Assembly (NCBI GenBank): GCA_001599935.1
Contig: BCIJ01000001.1
Location: 1,460,766-1,524,765, forward strand
Direction of reading: 5' to 3'
Source of the DNA: Holtermannia corniformis
Lineage: Eukaryota; Basidiomycota; Tremellomycetes; Holtermanniales
DNA: 64,000 bases
Shown one piece after another: positions 34,296 through 45,456 of the stretch; position 1 is the first letter of the stretch, and every line of letters begins with the position of its first letter. Under the pieces are notes generated by a model. The model made no database searches and was not told the origin of the DNA. It saw nothing but the letters and a program-made list of their open reading frames with translations. The translations under genes and the position numbers were made by a program.

Positions 34296-36224
34296 ATGGT
34301 GAGCATCCCGCAAGGCATACAGCTGTACGAGCTGGCGTTACTAATATATCATAGGTCGTCTTGGCGGCTTCGGTCTGCACCCGGTCCGGTAAACGTCAGT
34401 CCTAGTCCGCTACCTACCTTGAGCCAGCTATCCCTTCCACCCGCTTCGTGTCGCAAACTCACTCGCTTCGATCGTGCTAACAGCTCAGCCCTCATCTCGC
34501 GCCAGTTCCGTCCGATTCCGCGCTCACGGATCGACGGCCTGCTCGCCGCGTTTCCAAAGCTCATCCCCGTCAACTCGCAGCACACGACGGTCGAGACGGA
34601 CGACGTGCGCTTTGTCTACCAGCCGTTTGAAGAAGTCTATGTGCTCTTGATCACTAACAAGGGCAGCAACATCCTCCAGGTGGGTAGCACGCCGAGTTGG
34701 CCACGGCGCTCACGCAATCTCCTAACAGGACATCTCGACGCTCTCGTTGATCGTCCGCTTGATCTCGTCGTTGACACCGACGCTGAACGAGCCTGCGATC
34801 CTTCATCACTCGTTTGACCTCTTGTGCGCGTTCGACGAGGTCGTCTCGCTAGGCTACAAGGAAAACGTCTCGCTCAACCAGGTCCGCAACGTGCTCGAAG
34901 GCGACTCGCACGAAGAGAAGATTCAGGAAATCATTGCGAGGAACAAGGAGGCGGAAGCAAAGGAAGAGTTGAAGCGGCGCGCCAAGCAGCTCGAGATGCA
35001 AAGGCGTGAACAGCAGCGCTCGAGGCAGGCTGGCGGCGGTGGCGGGAGCGGAGGGTTTGGAAGCTATGCTTCGGTCCCGACCCAACCGCGGTACGAGGCC
35101 CCGCCGGTCGATAGGGATCCGTATCGGTGTGTGCGACGGTTGCGTGTCGACTAGTGCTCATCCGCAGATCGGCCTCACCTGCGCCTTCGACCCTCAAGCC
35201 GGCCTTCAAGGGTTCCGGCATGAAGCTCGGCAAAAAAGGCAAGCAGTCGGATCTGATCGATGCCCTCGGTGGCGAGGCAGTCGTCCCTCCCGAAGACGAC
35301 TATCCGCCCGTACCGACACCCGCACCGGTCCCAGTCGCACCCGAGCCCGTCTCGGAAGACGTGCTGGAAAAGGTCCCTCAGGAGAGGTAAGCCCCCCCTC
35401 GAGTTCTCGGCGCAGCTCACACGCCAGTGTGCACGTTACGGTGCGCGAACAGCTCAGCGTCACCCTCTTGCGCGACGGCGGTCTCGAGTCGTTTGAACTC
35501 AAGGGCGATCTCGACTTGAAAGTGACCGACGCCGCGCTCGCAAAGCTCAAGCTGTCTCTGGCTCCGCCGGTATCCGGGTCCAAGATTGCCGAGCTCGGGA
35601 ACGAGCTCGTGTTCAAGCAGCATCCCAACGTTGCAAAGTTTGCGACGGCAAAGGGTGCCGAACGGATCGTGGCTCTCAAGGATGCGACCCGATCCTTCCC
35701 TGTCGGTCAGCCGCTCGGCGTGCTGCGTTGGCGCCTGAGTACAAAGGACGAGAGCGCCGTACCGCTCTCGATCAACGCCTGGCCGCAGCCGCGCGGCGAC
35801 GGCCACGTCGACGTCGTGGTCGAGTACGAGCTCGAGGCGCCCCACCTCGCGCTCCGCAACGTTGTCATCTCCATCCCTCTCCCGTGAGTCGCATCTGCCT
35901 GGCTGCCGACTCGCTAACGCTACGTCAAGCGACGACGCGCTCCCCGCCGTGTCTTCGCACAACGGCGAATGGCGCCTCGACCAGCGCACAAACGCCTTGA
36001 CCTGGACCATTGACACGATCGACGTCGACGCCCCGACTGGATCGCTCGAGTTTGCCGTCAAAGCAGACTCGACCGAAGCCTTGTTCCCGATCCAAGTCGG
36101 CTTCGTCGCTGCGGGCAGCTTGGCCCAAGTCGACGTCCGGGCGGCGACGCTGGTTGAATCGGGCGAACCAGCAGTGTTCAGCCAGGACAAGGTGCTGACG
36201 GTTGACAAGTTTGAGATTGTGTGA
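34296..36224 (+). CDS. RET2: Coatomer delta subunit (COPI)
   Basis: The start codon is alone on its exon: ATG is followed at once by an intron with a TACTAAT branch point. Then [62 protein letters not shown], a longin-type domain, then a helical linker [20 protein letters not shown] and the [16 protein letters not shown] segment. The C-terminal mu-homology domain runs from [18 protein letters not shown] to [35 protein letters not shown] and [10 protein letters not shown]. Five introns. The subunit belongs to the F-COPI half of coatomer that coats Golgi-to-ER vesicles. The KSGKxLxSRQF start leaves no doubt about the first splice. Two same-direction bases-close neighbours follow: AAGAB starts 83 bp downstream. 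Confidence 0.95.
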
Positions 36225-36307
36225 GCCGCGGAGACAGTGTTTGTAGAGTAGAGATGTGGATGCACGCTTGCGACGAGGCCGCGAGACGCGTCGACTGTCA
36301 TCCCACC

Positions 36308-37419
36308 ATGACCGTCCCAGTGCTCTCGCCAGACTCGGAGATCCTTGTCCTCCACGCTCCTGACCTCGACCCAAGGCCATTCGTATCGCGTACGCCAGCT
36401 GCACCCGACATCTCGCAACTGATGGCTTGTCACAGGCCTCCTCGACATCCCGGGACCACCAGCCACACAGAGCATCATCCCCTGGACGATCGATAACAAG
36501 TACTACACTGCAGATGTGCATTTCAGGCTCCAGCCGCTGTTGGACCACGCCGGGATAGAAGGGGACGAGGACGCTGAGCGGACCGACGCCGTCGTCGTCT
36601 ACGTCTTTCAGGATGCCGTGAGTCCAGTCAAGATGGATAAAGTGCTCATAGTCTCAGCCTACGAACACCCTACTAGACGCTCTACGACGCATCTTGGCGT
36701 CTGAACCCGACATCTCTCTCGCCGTCCGTCTCGTCGGGCCCGAATCGAACAATCTCACTCGAGAAGAGCTCGAACGCATCTTTCTCGACCTCGGGATGGA
36801 TTTTGAAGATGAGCTCGAGACGAGCCCGGTAGATGAGTACGGTTCGTGCGGTACCGTTCCCCTAACCGAGCTGAATGATCCAGACCTACCAGTGCTCGAA
36901 TCGATCCGCCAAACGCTCCAAACGCATCTCTGGCCCGGAATGACCCGTAAACCATCTACGGGTACTCCCGGTCGTCCTTCCCCTCCTTTTCCTGTCCAGT
37001 TTGGATCTGCCGACCCGCCAGGCCCAAGCGCGAGCGAGACGTTTCCGGGCGTTGAGGAGCTCCGGCGTCAAGTTGAGCAACTGCAGTCGGATGGCGACGA
37101 GTACGCGAGGTTGGAGGATTGGCTGGATGATGAGCCCGCGCCGGACGAAGAACACGACATAGAGCTAGACGAGGCTGCGTTCGCAGATGATTTTGCTGGG
37201 TTCCAAGCGGCTCCGCTAAACCTCGGCCTGGACCCGACGCCTCTGCTGATGCACCTCGAATCGGTCAGAGCTCAGCTCGCAGCCGTCTCGGATCAAGATG
37301 AACGTCGACTCCTAGCAGCTCGTCAAGTCGAGCGCGTCCTATCCGATCTCGGGTTCGATCTCGACTCGTTTTCCGATTTCGAAAGCGAAGGCTCGGGCTC
37401 AGACTCAAGCGATGCATAG
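36308..37419 (+). CDS. IRC6: Alpha/gamma-adaptin-binding protein (AAGAB/Irc6)
   Basis: Three exons. The first encodes MTVPVLSPDSEILVLHAPDL; the second LLDIPGPPATQSIIPWTIDN and KYYTADVHFRL, then TDAVVVYVFQDA; the third PTNTLLDALRRILASEPDI, LAVRLVGPESNN and a long acidic tail with EELRRQVEQLQ and RQVERVLSDLGFDLD near the end. The W.IDNKYY.A.V segment, small-GTPase-like beginning and C-terminal helix match AAGAB (p34) and yeast Irc6. In human cells AAGAB is an assembly chaperone for AP-1 and AP-2 adaptors. Acceptor of the second intron was fixed by frame: only the upstream AG gives PTNTLLDAL. The first intron boundary is approximate. Confidence 0.8.
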
Positions 37420-37487
37420 TCCATTCACGGTACAATCCGTTTCTCCGTTGTCTCTGTTGGGTTTCTTGGAGAGCAACACGTTGACGC

Positions 37488-39848
37488 TCACTGCTTTTCA
37501 ACATAGGCCGCGGGGAAGAGGCCAACGATGCCGCCGCTCTTGCCTTGCCACCAGTCGGGATCGACCTCTTCGATCTCGGTGATCAGACCGCCTTCTTGGA
37601 ATGAGATTTCATTCTCTTCGGCGGCGTCGTAACTGCTAGGCCTCAGCTCGGCACTGCGAGGTCAAGCTGAGCGCCGACTTACTCGTATAGCGCGATCGCA
37701 GTCTGTCCCTGTGCGACAGCAGCAGCTGGTGGTGGCGGGGGAGGCGGCGGAGGAGGCGGCGGCGGCGGGGGAGGTGCAGCAGCAGCCGGTTCAGGCTCTG
37801 CCGCAGGGGCAGGCGGTGGAGGCGGAGGAGGGGGCGGAGGCGGAGGCGCGGGAGCTGCCTCTGGCTCTGGTTCGGGTGCATCTTGGAGTAATTCACAATA
37901 ATTTGCAGGGAACATGCCCGTCTGTCCGGACGAGTTGGTGCCCTGCCACCATCCTGTGCGGCAATCAGCCCTTGGTCTGTCGCATGCTGGGGCATGTGCT
38001 GGACTGACCTTCATCGAGGACTTCAATGTCATGGATAACCTCGCCTTCGCGCAGTGAGATCTCATTCTGTGCCGTTAGCGTCTCATCCTCTTCGTTGTCA
38101 GCGACGCACGTCCTCGTCCGCCTGGGTGCCGAGTCAGAATATATCCCCAACACAATGACCGACTTACATCATAGTCGTATAGCACCTGGGCCTTTGGTCC
38201 GGCACTTGGCGCGGTCGCCGCACCGGGCCTCGAATCGACCGGAACAGGTGGCGGGACAGCGTCTTGTAGCGTCAAGTCGGACTTGAGGCGCGTGATTTCG
38301 TCCATTGCGCTCTGGGCAGAGGCGTCAGATGGTACACCATGCGCAGACGCCAGACAACGTACATCCGAGGGCGCAGCAAGCACAGGCTCAGCAGTTGACA
38401 GAGGTGGTGGAGGCGGCGGCGGCGGAGGCGGCGGCGCAGCCACCTCTAGCTCTAGCTCAGGTATAGCTTTCACTGGTGGCCTAAAGATTCCAGACGGTTT
38501 CGGTGGTGCCGGGGTATCCCAATCGTCACCGTCGCCGTCTTTTTCATCCTCCGAGTCTGGCGATGGAGGCGCTGGGACGCTGCGTGAGAACCCACCAGAG
38601 ACTTGCGGTTTGATCGCTGTTTGAATTCACACTGTCAACGCCGTGACTGGCTGACGAGAGGGCGGGGACGTACCGGCGCTCGCGGCCGCGCTTTGGCGAT
38701 CTTCCTCTTCGCGTTGCCGCTTGGCTTCTGCCTGTCTCTCACTCCACGTCAGTTTCTTGCCCGAGCCAGCACCAGCGCCCGAGCTCGGCGCGGCACCACC
38801 CGTAAACGCGGCCATGCGCGCCGCAACACCCAACGGCTTCGGCTGCTCTGGTTCCGGCTCGCTGTCACGAGGGACTGCACCAGCACCCCACCGGTTCCCG
38901 AGCTTGCCTGGTTTCGGGAGCGAGACGGGGGTGTAGGCTGTTCCGACGGGCGCGATCCGGTCTTCGGTTTTGGGCTTGTCGCTCGCTGGTGCGGGCGCTG
39001 GCGGTGCTGGTGCTGGTGCAGGCGGTGGTGTTGGGCGCGGCGGCGCTGGCGGTGCAGCCGCCGGCACAGGTCTGCCAAAGCTAGGAGCTCTAACTTGTGC
39101 AGCCGGTGCCGGCGCGGCCCAAGACTTGCCCACGGTCGGTGCTGTCGGGCCATGGCTTGCCCTGACCGGTGCGGCCGTGTTGGTATACTTTGACCCGGAG
39201 GATTCCTGGATCCGTTTATGGATATGCTCGGGCGTGACGTCGAGCTGGGGGTTGGGTTGGGTCATCAACTGGATACGAGAGGCGGCATAGCAGGACCGAC
39301 CTCTGAGCGGGCTTGGATCACGAGGTGGGCGCCTTTGAGGAAGCGCGCGACCTGGGACGAGTGCGTGTCTGTGCGCACGTCAGCACGCGCACGCGTAGGA
39401 TCACGGACGCACGGAACAAGCCCTTTTTACTCTCGGGCACGCCCTCGCCACACCAATTGATCTGGACGAACTTGTCGAGCTTGCTCTGTGATTGCCGAGT
39501 GTCAGGGTGGCTATACGCGATCCGTTCGACGTACGCTTGGGTCTTGGACGCGCACGAATGCGTATTGGATGCTGTCGGTGTACAGAACGGATCAGTATGG
39601 TCGATGTGAGGGTGCCACGGCACGGACCGGCCATCCATAAACTCGTCTTGGAGCTCGTCGAGCCCGCCCGAGCCTTTCGCCTGGACTTTGACGTCGTTTG
39701 AGTTCTGTGCGAGCGTGCTGCGAGTGTGAGCGGCGTCATCAAGTACAGGAACCCAGGCGACTGACAACAGAGCCCAGTCGATCTCGCCGCTGTGCAGGAT
39801 GGCATCGTACGTGTGCTGCAGCTCGGGCGCTGCGAATGAGATGGACAT
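37488..39848 (-). CDS. ABP1: Actin-binding protein Abp1 (ADF-H plus two SH3)
   Basis: N-terminal ADF-H domain: MSISFAAPELQHTYDAILHS, GLDELQDEFMDG, KLDKFVQINWCGEGVPESKK, then EHIHKRIQESSGSKYTNT. The central part is Pro/Ala-rich with KKLTWSERQAEAKRQREEED, a segment typical of Abp1. Two SH3 domains end the protein: the first has AQVLYDYD, NEISLREGEVIHDIEVLDEG and WWQGTNSSGQTGMFPANY; the second ALYEYDAAEENEISFQEGG, DPDWWQGKSGG and VGLFPAAYVEKQ. Between the SH3 domains lie polyproline runs of about 12 and 16 residues. About seven introns. Abp1 binds F-actin and recruits endocytic partners at cortical patches. The gene is convergent with AAGAB (68 bp) and divergent from CDC37 (209 bp). Confidence 0.93.
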
Positions 39849-40057
39849 GGTCTCGCTGTCCCGTAGGCTTTCTTGATCTCTACCGTGCTGTGGTGCTGCC
39901 TATGCTCTCGGTGCTGTCCCTGCTGCGATTGTCGAGTCGGTAGCGAGGATGCAGAGCACAGCATATAGGTGCTGACGGTGCACTATGGAGTGATCACGTG
40001 ACCGCACCACAATAGGATCCCACTCGAGCGTTCGATAGCTTTACACTGCAACCGACG

Positions 40058-42786
40058 ATGCCTCTCAACTATTCAAAATGGGATCAGCTAGAGGTGCGCT
40101 CCATGTCGCAGTCCACAGCTCACACCCACAGCTCTCGGACGATTCCGACATCGAAGAGCACCCAAACGTCGACAAGCGTAGCATGATCAAGTCGGTCGCT
40201 TCACTGCCGATGAATAGGACTGACACGCCCCAGCTGGAAACGTCGTGATATCCACGAAAAGCGCGAAGCACGCAAAGTCAAGATCCTCAAGCTGCACCAA
40301 GAGATTGCACTCAACGACGTTCTGTACCCGCGCCTGCAGGCGATCACGGCCCTGCTCAAGTCCCCGACGGAACCGCTCAAGGGCTTGCGCGAGCTCGTGC
40401 GCCAGCTGAAAGAGCACCCGAGCGACGCAAAGCCGCCGACGGGCGCGAAAGAGCAGCCGACGTATGATATGATGCTGCTCAGTCTGGTGCTGCAGGTCTG
40501 GAAGGAGGCCGGCGATGCGCTCGGTTCCGGAGCGGGCGTGGCCGACGTCGGAGGACATGATGAGGACAAGTGGGTCAAGGCACTGATCGAGAGGATGGAC
40601 GTGCACGAGAAAGAGTTGCTCGCGAGGACCGAGCAGGCCAAGAAGGAAGTCGAAGACGAGGAGAGAGAGCAAAAGAAGAAGATTACGAGCGAGGACGTGA
40701 GAGAGGGCTGGAGCTCGAGTGTGAGTCGCTTGGTTCTGGATTGGATTGCGCGTGGGTCGACGGCATAGCTACGCTGGTCTCATCGCTGTCAAGCCTTGAG
40801 ATCAGCCGTTACAAACTGTTTGCGTCGATTTCCAGCGCAATTGGCGTTCAAGCGTGCGATATACCTATCAAGCTCATAGACACGCGTCAACGGGTCAACG
40901 TGTCATCTAAGCAGGTCCTTTCAATTCGGGCCGTGTGGCCCCGAACTGGAGTCTACAGATGAACCGTGCATCGTGCTGTCGAGCGTCATCATTGCAGCTC
41001 ATCTCTGGCTGCAGCTCCGTGGCACTGGAAGTGTAGGATACGATCCTGTACAATACAGATGCAGAGCTGCACAAGGATCCGGGAGCAATTGCAAACGACC
41101 TCATAAGACTGATCAACTATGGCTGCGCTACGTCGTGCGCGCTATAGCTCCTCCGTCATCACTACTATGGCAGTATTGTCTGTAGTAATATGCACCTGGA
41201 GCTATACTTGATACCTCCGCGGAGCGCGCTGGCAACTAGGTCTCGTTATGCGACTGGGCTTGTATCGAGCTTTGAACCAACTGGTGCAGTTGACTCTCAG
41301 CGCAGAGATAACAGCTCCTCAGCGGTGTGCATCGTCCAGTTGCACGACAGCAGATGCAGACCTCCGGAGCTTCGAGTCTTTAGCTTTCGAGATCGGGCTT
41401 GCAAGGGATGTGCCATCCCCTATCTAGCCCTCATCAAAGCTAGTATGCCAAACGTGACGGGTAGGCGGACTCGATACCTGCCAACGAGGTATCAAGCTTG
41501 ATCAGCTGCGCGCTATGATTGGGTTCGGTTGGAAGGATACTGAGCGGCCGCTTGATGGGTGCGCACCTAACACAAAAGAGCTGTCCGGTTCGACGCTGCT
41601 GCTCCCTGTCTCTTGTGACATGCCGACAGGTGTCTGCGGTGATCAAGAGGACATGCCATCGGTCACAGATGTGGGAACGACGCCTTGTCGACTTTGTTCA
41701 CTAGAGGCAGCTTGTAGAGCGCGTAGTCCTGTCGGCCGTGCCGACGGGTCTAGTCCTCAAGCTGCTCAAAACCATTGAATGCCCTTTGATATGCATTCGC
41801 AAGCATCTGCTGACATTTCCACAGCACATCACCCCGGCCAAGCCTTCACCCCTCGACGACGAGCCGGTCAAGTCCAAGGCCAAGAAGACCGAGACGACGA
41901 TCGAGGTGTTGAACCCGAAAGCGTCGAGTGTGAGTCGGAATCTGCTCCTTGTTGACCAGCTAACGCAGACAGTCTTCCGTGCTTGCACCTGCTGCCGCTC
42001 CAGACGACGATTCAGACGACGAGATCCCGACCCTGACACCGTCGGCTCGGGCGTTTGCACAATTGCCTTTGCGCGGCTACGAAACGTCGTGGGAATTTAT
42101 CCAGCGCGACGGCTCGGTCCTGACGGCGTCGACGTCGGATGCGCTGCTGGCTGAAGCGTTTGACCTCGAGCGCAAGGGCGATACGATTGGCGCTCGCAAG
42201 GCTGTGCACCAATCGCTGCTGATCCAGTACTGCCGCAAGCTTGGGGTCGACGGTGTGCGCCTGTTCTTCCAGAGGTATATCCGTCGCACGTGGGCGTACG
42301 CGCCAAACTGACGCACCCAGGATGATCGACCACAACCCGAAAGCCGAGCCCCTGTTCCAAACCGACGTCAACGAGACGTATGCTCGCATCAACACGCGCG
42401 TAAAGGAAATGAAAGTCGAAGCCGCTGCGCGCGGCGAATCGCTCGACGTCGCGGAAGGCGAGGAGCAGATCCAGCTCGTGGCAGAAGACCCCAACGTCAA
42501 GATTGGCTTCAACATCCCCGACGGTCCGCCCCCTGCGGATCTCCGGCTCGAGGGTGAGGGCACGGAAGAGCTCGATGTCGAGAGCGTGAGGGCGTTCCTG
42601 CAGCACAAGTGGGACGTTTTCCAGGGCTTTCGTCCGGATCTGCGCGAGGCGATGCAGAGTGAGAGTCTGGACAAGGTCAACAAGGTGTTGGGTAGGATGA
42701 AGATTGATGAGGCCGAGGCCGTCGTGGGGCTCATGCAGGAGGGTGGGATGCTGAGCTTTAGGTCGGTCCAGTCGGTGCGGGGTTGA
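40058..42786 (+). CDS. CDC37: Hsp90 co-chaperone Cdc37
   Basis: N-terminus MPLNYSKWDQLE-LSDDSDIEEHPN with the CK2-type Ser-Asp site, VDKRSMI then WKRRDIHEKREARKVKILKL, all as in Cdc37. The client-binding helices continue through EQPTYDMMLLSLVLQVW and KKKITSEDVREGWSSS. The rest of the protein resumes only 1104 bp later at HITPAKPSPLDDEPVKSK, then TIEVLNPKAS, LRGYETSWEFIQRDGSV, FFQR-MIDHNPKAEPLFQTDV and the C-terminal helices GFRPDLREAMQSESLDKVNK. Cdc37 delivers protein kinases to Hsp90. Two early introns are about 40 nt each, so the 1.1 kb intron (40721-41824) stands out. Frame is conserved across it (phase 0). Confidence 0.93.
40721..41824 (+). other. Unusually long CDC37 intron
   Basis: Bounded by AGT|GTGAGT and TTTCCACAG|CAC, with a CTGACATTTCCACAG branch/acceptor region. 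It contains two plus-strand open frames (41190-41501 and 41515-41778) of 103 and 87 codons without a recognisable domain, and an 11-bp inverted repeat (CTTGATACCTC at 41207, GAGGTATCAAG at 41486) enclosing 290 bp. No transposase or tRNA was found. Confidence 0.7.
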
Positions 42787-42887
42787 CAGTGCTGATGATT
42801 GCTCAGCGAATCTGGCGTGCGCGACATGACGGGCAAGTGAGGATACGAAAGCACGACATGTACAGGCAGGCAATGATGCATCCAACG

Positions 42888-44880
42888 TCACGTGTTCCCC
42901 CATTGCTCGACATGAGCGCCGACGTCCCACAGAACCTCTTCGCTCCCCCACTGCCCGACGAGACTGACGCCGATAGGCCAGCCATCACCCGCCACACCGG
43001 CTGGTACGCTCAAAGCGGGCAAGCCCGCCAGACTCGCCGGCGTCGTCAACAGATCCTGTTGATACCCTCCCGCGCGGTCCTGCTTCACATGGCGCAATAA
43101 CGGCGCCGATGAGATCGCCGTCGGATGTAGCAGCAGGTCCATCCCGTTCTCTGGCGCGCGCGCCGCATTGCAAGCAAGCAGAGGGTGCGTCATCCTGAAC
43201 ACGGCGTTGTAGTCGTTTCCAAGCCGTGCGCGGAGGTGCAGCGCTTTGAGGTAGTGATTGTTGAATGCGCTGTCGGGTGTCAGCTTGGTCAACTTGAAAA
43301 ACGGAGGACGCACTCGGCCGTCAAAGCCCATGTACCGGCCAAGACGCGTTTACGGACTTGTGGACCCCACAGTGTACTTCGTCGCTCTCGGCGCATGGTT
43401 TCGTTCCATCCTTGCGTGGGTTGGTTGGAACTAGTGGGACCGGGGGCGAGCGGTTGATGCCACCAGCCGCCTCCGAATCGGGCGAGCGTCGAGCTCGCCT
43501 CGGCACTAGCTAGGACATAGTATGCGGGTAGGGCTAGCGATAGCGAGGGGAGTGATACGGCGTGGAGTGATGCGCCGAGAGTGCGGAGATGCGCTAGCAA
43601 AGCTCGTGGGGGCGGCGTCGTAGCCGTCTCCTGTGCGAGGCAAAGTATCAGTCGACGTTGTTGCCAACAGCAAGCGCATGACGTACGATGGGGATCCCGA
43701 TCCGATAGCCGGCTAATGGTCTCGTCGGGTCCGTGCTGCGCGTTGTGGCCGTCTCGAGGACGAGTTTGCGAGCTTTGGCGCGGATCGCGTCCGAGACGCA
43801 CGTCGCGTCGCGCGCTGGATCCGGGTAGGAAATGACGTCTAGGGAATGTCTGGTCACGTTGTGGCCTTTGCGCGCGCCTGGGGACTCACCGAATACCGCT
43901 CGAGCGCTTGCAATGTCCCGGGCCAAGACGCCGACGCAGTCGAGTGAATCGGCATAGCTGACCACGCCGTGGCTGTGCCCAGCGGATCAGTGCCTGGCGT
44001 TGGCTAGCTGGATAGACGAGGACTGACCGGCTGACGAGGCCATAGCTCGGTTTGAGGCCGACGACGCCGCAATAGCTTGCAGGTAGGCGTACCGAGCCAC
44101 CGGTATCTGTCCCGAGGGCACTGTTGACGTCAGCTTGCCGATGGGAGTCTGGCGCTGAAACAAGCTCGCTCGGTAGTACAGCATCGGATGCCCACTGCGA
44201 GACCACGGAGCCACTCACGCCCATGCACTGCCCTCTGCGACCGCGACGGCGCTCCCACCGCTCGAGCCGCCGGCCGAGCGATCAGCCTCTTCGTCTGGTA
44301 CCGAGCCTCGAGGACCTGGGTACGGGTTGATGACGGGTGCCGAACCCGTTGCGAGATTCGTCGTGTTTGAACTGGGTGCTATCAGCCTCGAGCCTGGCAG
44401 CGGTGAGACCGACCCCATGCCAAACTCGTCCATCTGGGTCTTGCCGACTATATGGGCGCCAGCTTGGATCAGCCTCTGGACGCAGGTCGCTGTCAGAGGC
44501 GGGTCGAAGGCTGTGAATGTTGGTGTTGGATTGGCTCACGCGGACAAGGACCGACCTTGGAGGATATCGCTCGAGCACGTGTTGGGTGAACCACGGAGAA
44601 GAATGTTATCCTTGATGGCTATGCTTTTGCCAGATAGTGTACCGGAACGGGCTATCGTCCATCTCGGTCAGCTGTACGCTGGCGCAGAGAGGCGGTACTG
44701 ACATTGAGCGTCTGCGGTGGCCGGCGCTGGGTTGACCCAAGTGTAAGCTGCGCTCGAGTGCGCTTGTACGGCTGCTCGCTTGGTGGCGGTTGCGATGCAT
44801 CTTTTGCATGCTCTGGCTGGGTTGTGTGAGCTCAGCGTGCGTGTTGCGGCTTTCATCATGCGCAGAGGACAGTGTCGCAA
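42888..44880 (-). CDS. HER2: Mitochondrial Glu-tRNA(Gln) amidotransferase subunit A
   Basis: Amidase-signature protein of the GatA type. The N-terminus [20 protein letters not shown] is rich in Arg/Ser/Ala without acids, a good mitochondrial presequence. Then [19 protein letters not shown] with the catalytic Lys, [42 protein letters not shown] with the Ser of the Ser-Ser-Lys triad, [31 protein letters not shown] and [14 protein letters not shown]. The end reads [18 protein letters not shown], then [18 protein letters not shown]. The enzyme turns Glu-tRNA(Gln) into Gln-tRNA(Gln). About seven introns. Between GMGS and the SNTTN segment some 11 extra residues keep the frame; this may be a retained short intron or a true insertion. 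The start could be at 44880 or seven codons downstream. Confidence 0.92.
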
Positions 44881-45456
44881 GCTGAAACGCTCGAGAGTAG
44901 AAATTGTCAGGTGCGCGCTTGGGATCTGCTATACCATCTAGCGCCTCGCTAGTACTCAATATGGGCGCGTGCTAGCGTCTTACCACCGCGGATCAGACTG
45001 GCTAACCCCTCTTTTCCCGTCAACCCCCTCCTCCTGTGAAACGCCGAAACGCCGATAGGAGCTCAAGCTGACCCTCCAACGCCGACCATGGTCGAGCGCC
45101 GGTTGACTAGACGACACTGTGGTGCACGCCGCCAGCGTCGAGAGCACTCAGCACAGCACACGACCCTACTGGCACGCCACCAGAGCAAGAGAGCACAGGC
45201 TGGAGACGTTCGCGCACGATCGGTGAGTCTCGGCTCGGCTCAGAGACCTCGGCGAGCTCGAGAACGCGGTGGCGACTGGCGAGCGAGAACCGTCCGCAGT
45301 GTGCACCGAGAGAGATCGTCAAAGGGAAAGCAAAACGCCAGAGGGATCAGGACGGCGACAGCGCGGCGCTGGACCGGATCCATCGCATCACACCGGTCGA
45401 ACACTGCTGACGGACCCAGTCCCACCCTCGTCTCTTCTCCCCTCGTCCGCTCTCGC

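Noticed and set aside
42012..42951. Overlapping antisense frames of 284-289 codons opposite the 3' half of CDC37
   Set aside because: The sense strand has the strongly conserved Cdc37 C-terminus; the antisense frames have no domain.
45088..45456. N-terminal extension of NST1 from the first in-frame ATG
   Set aside because: The extension is Arg-rich and unlike Nst1 proteins, whereas ATG 45457 opens the expected Pro/Lys-rich N-terminus.
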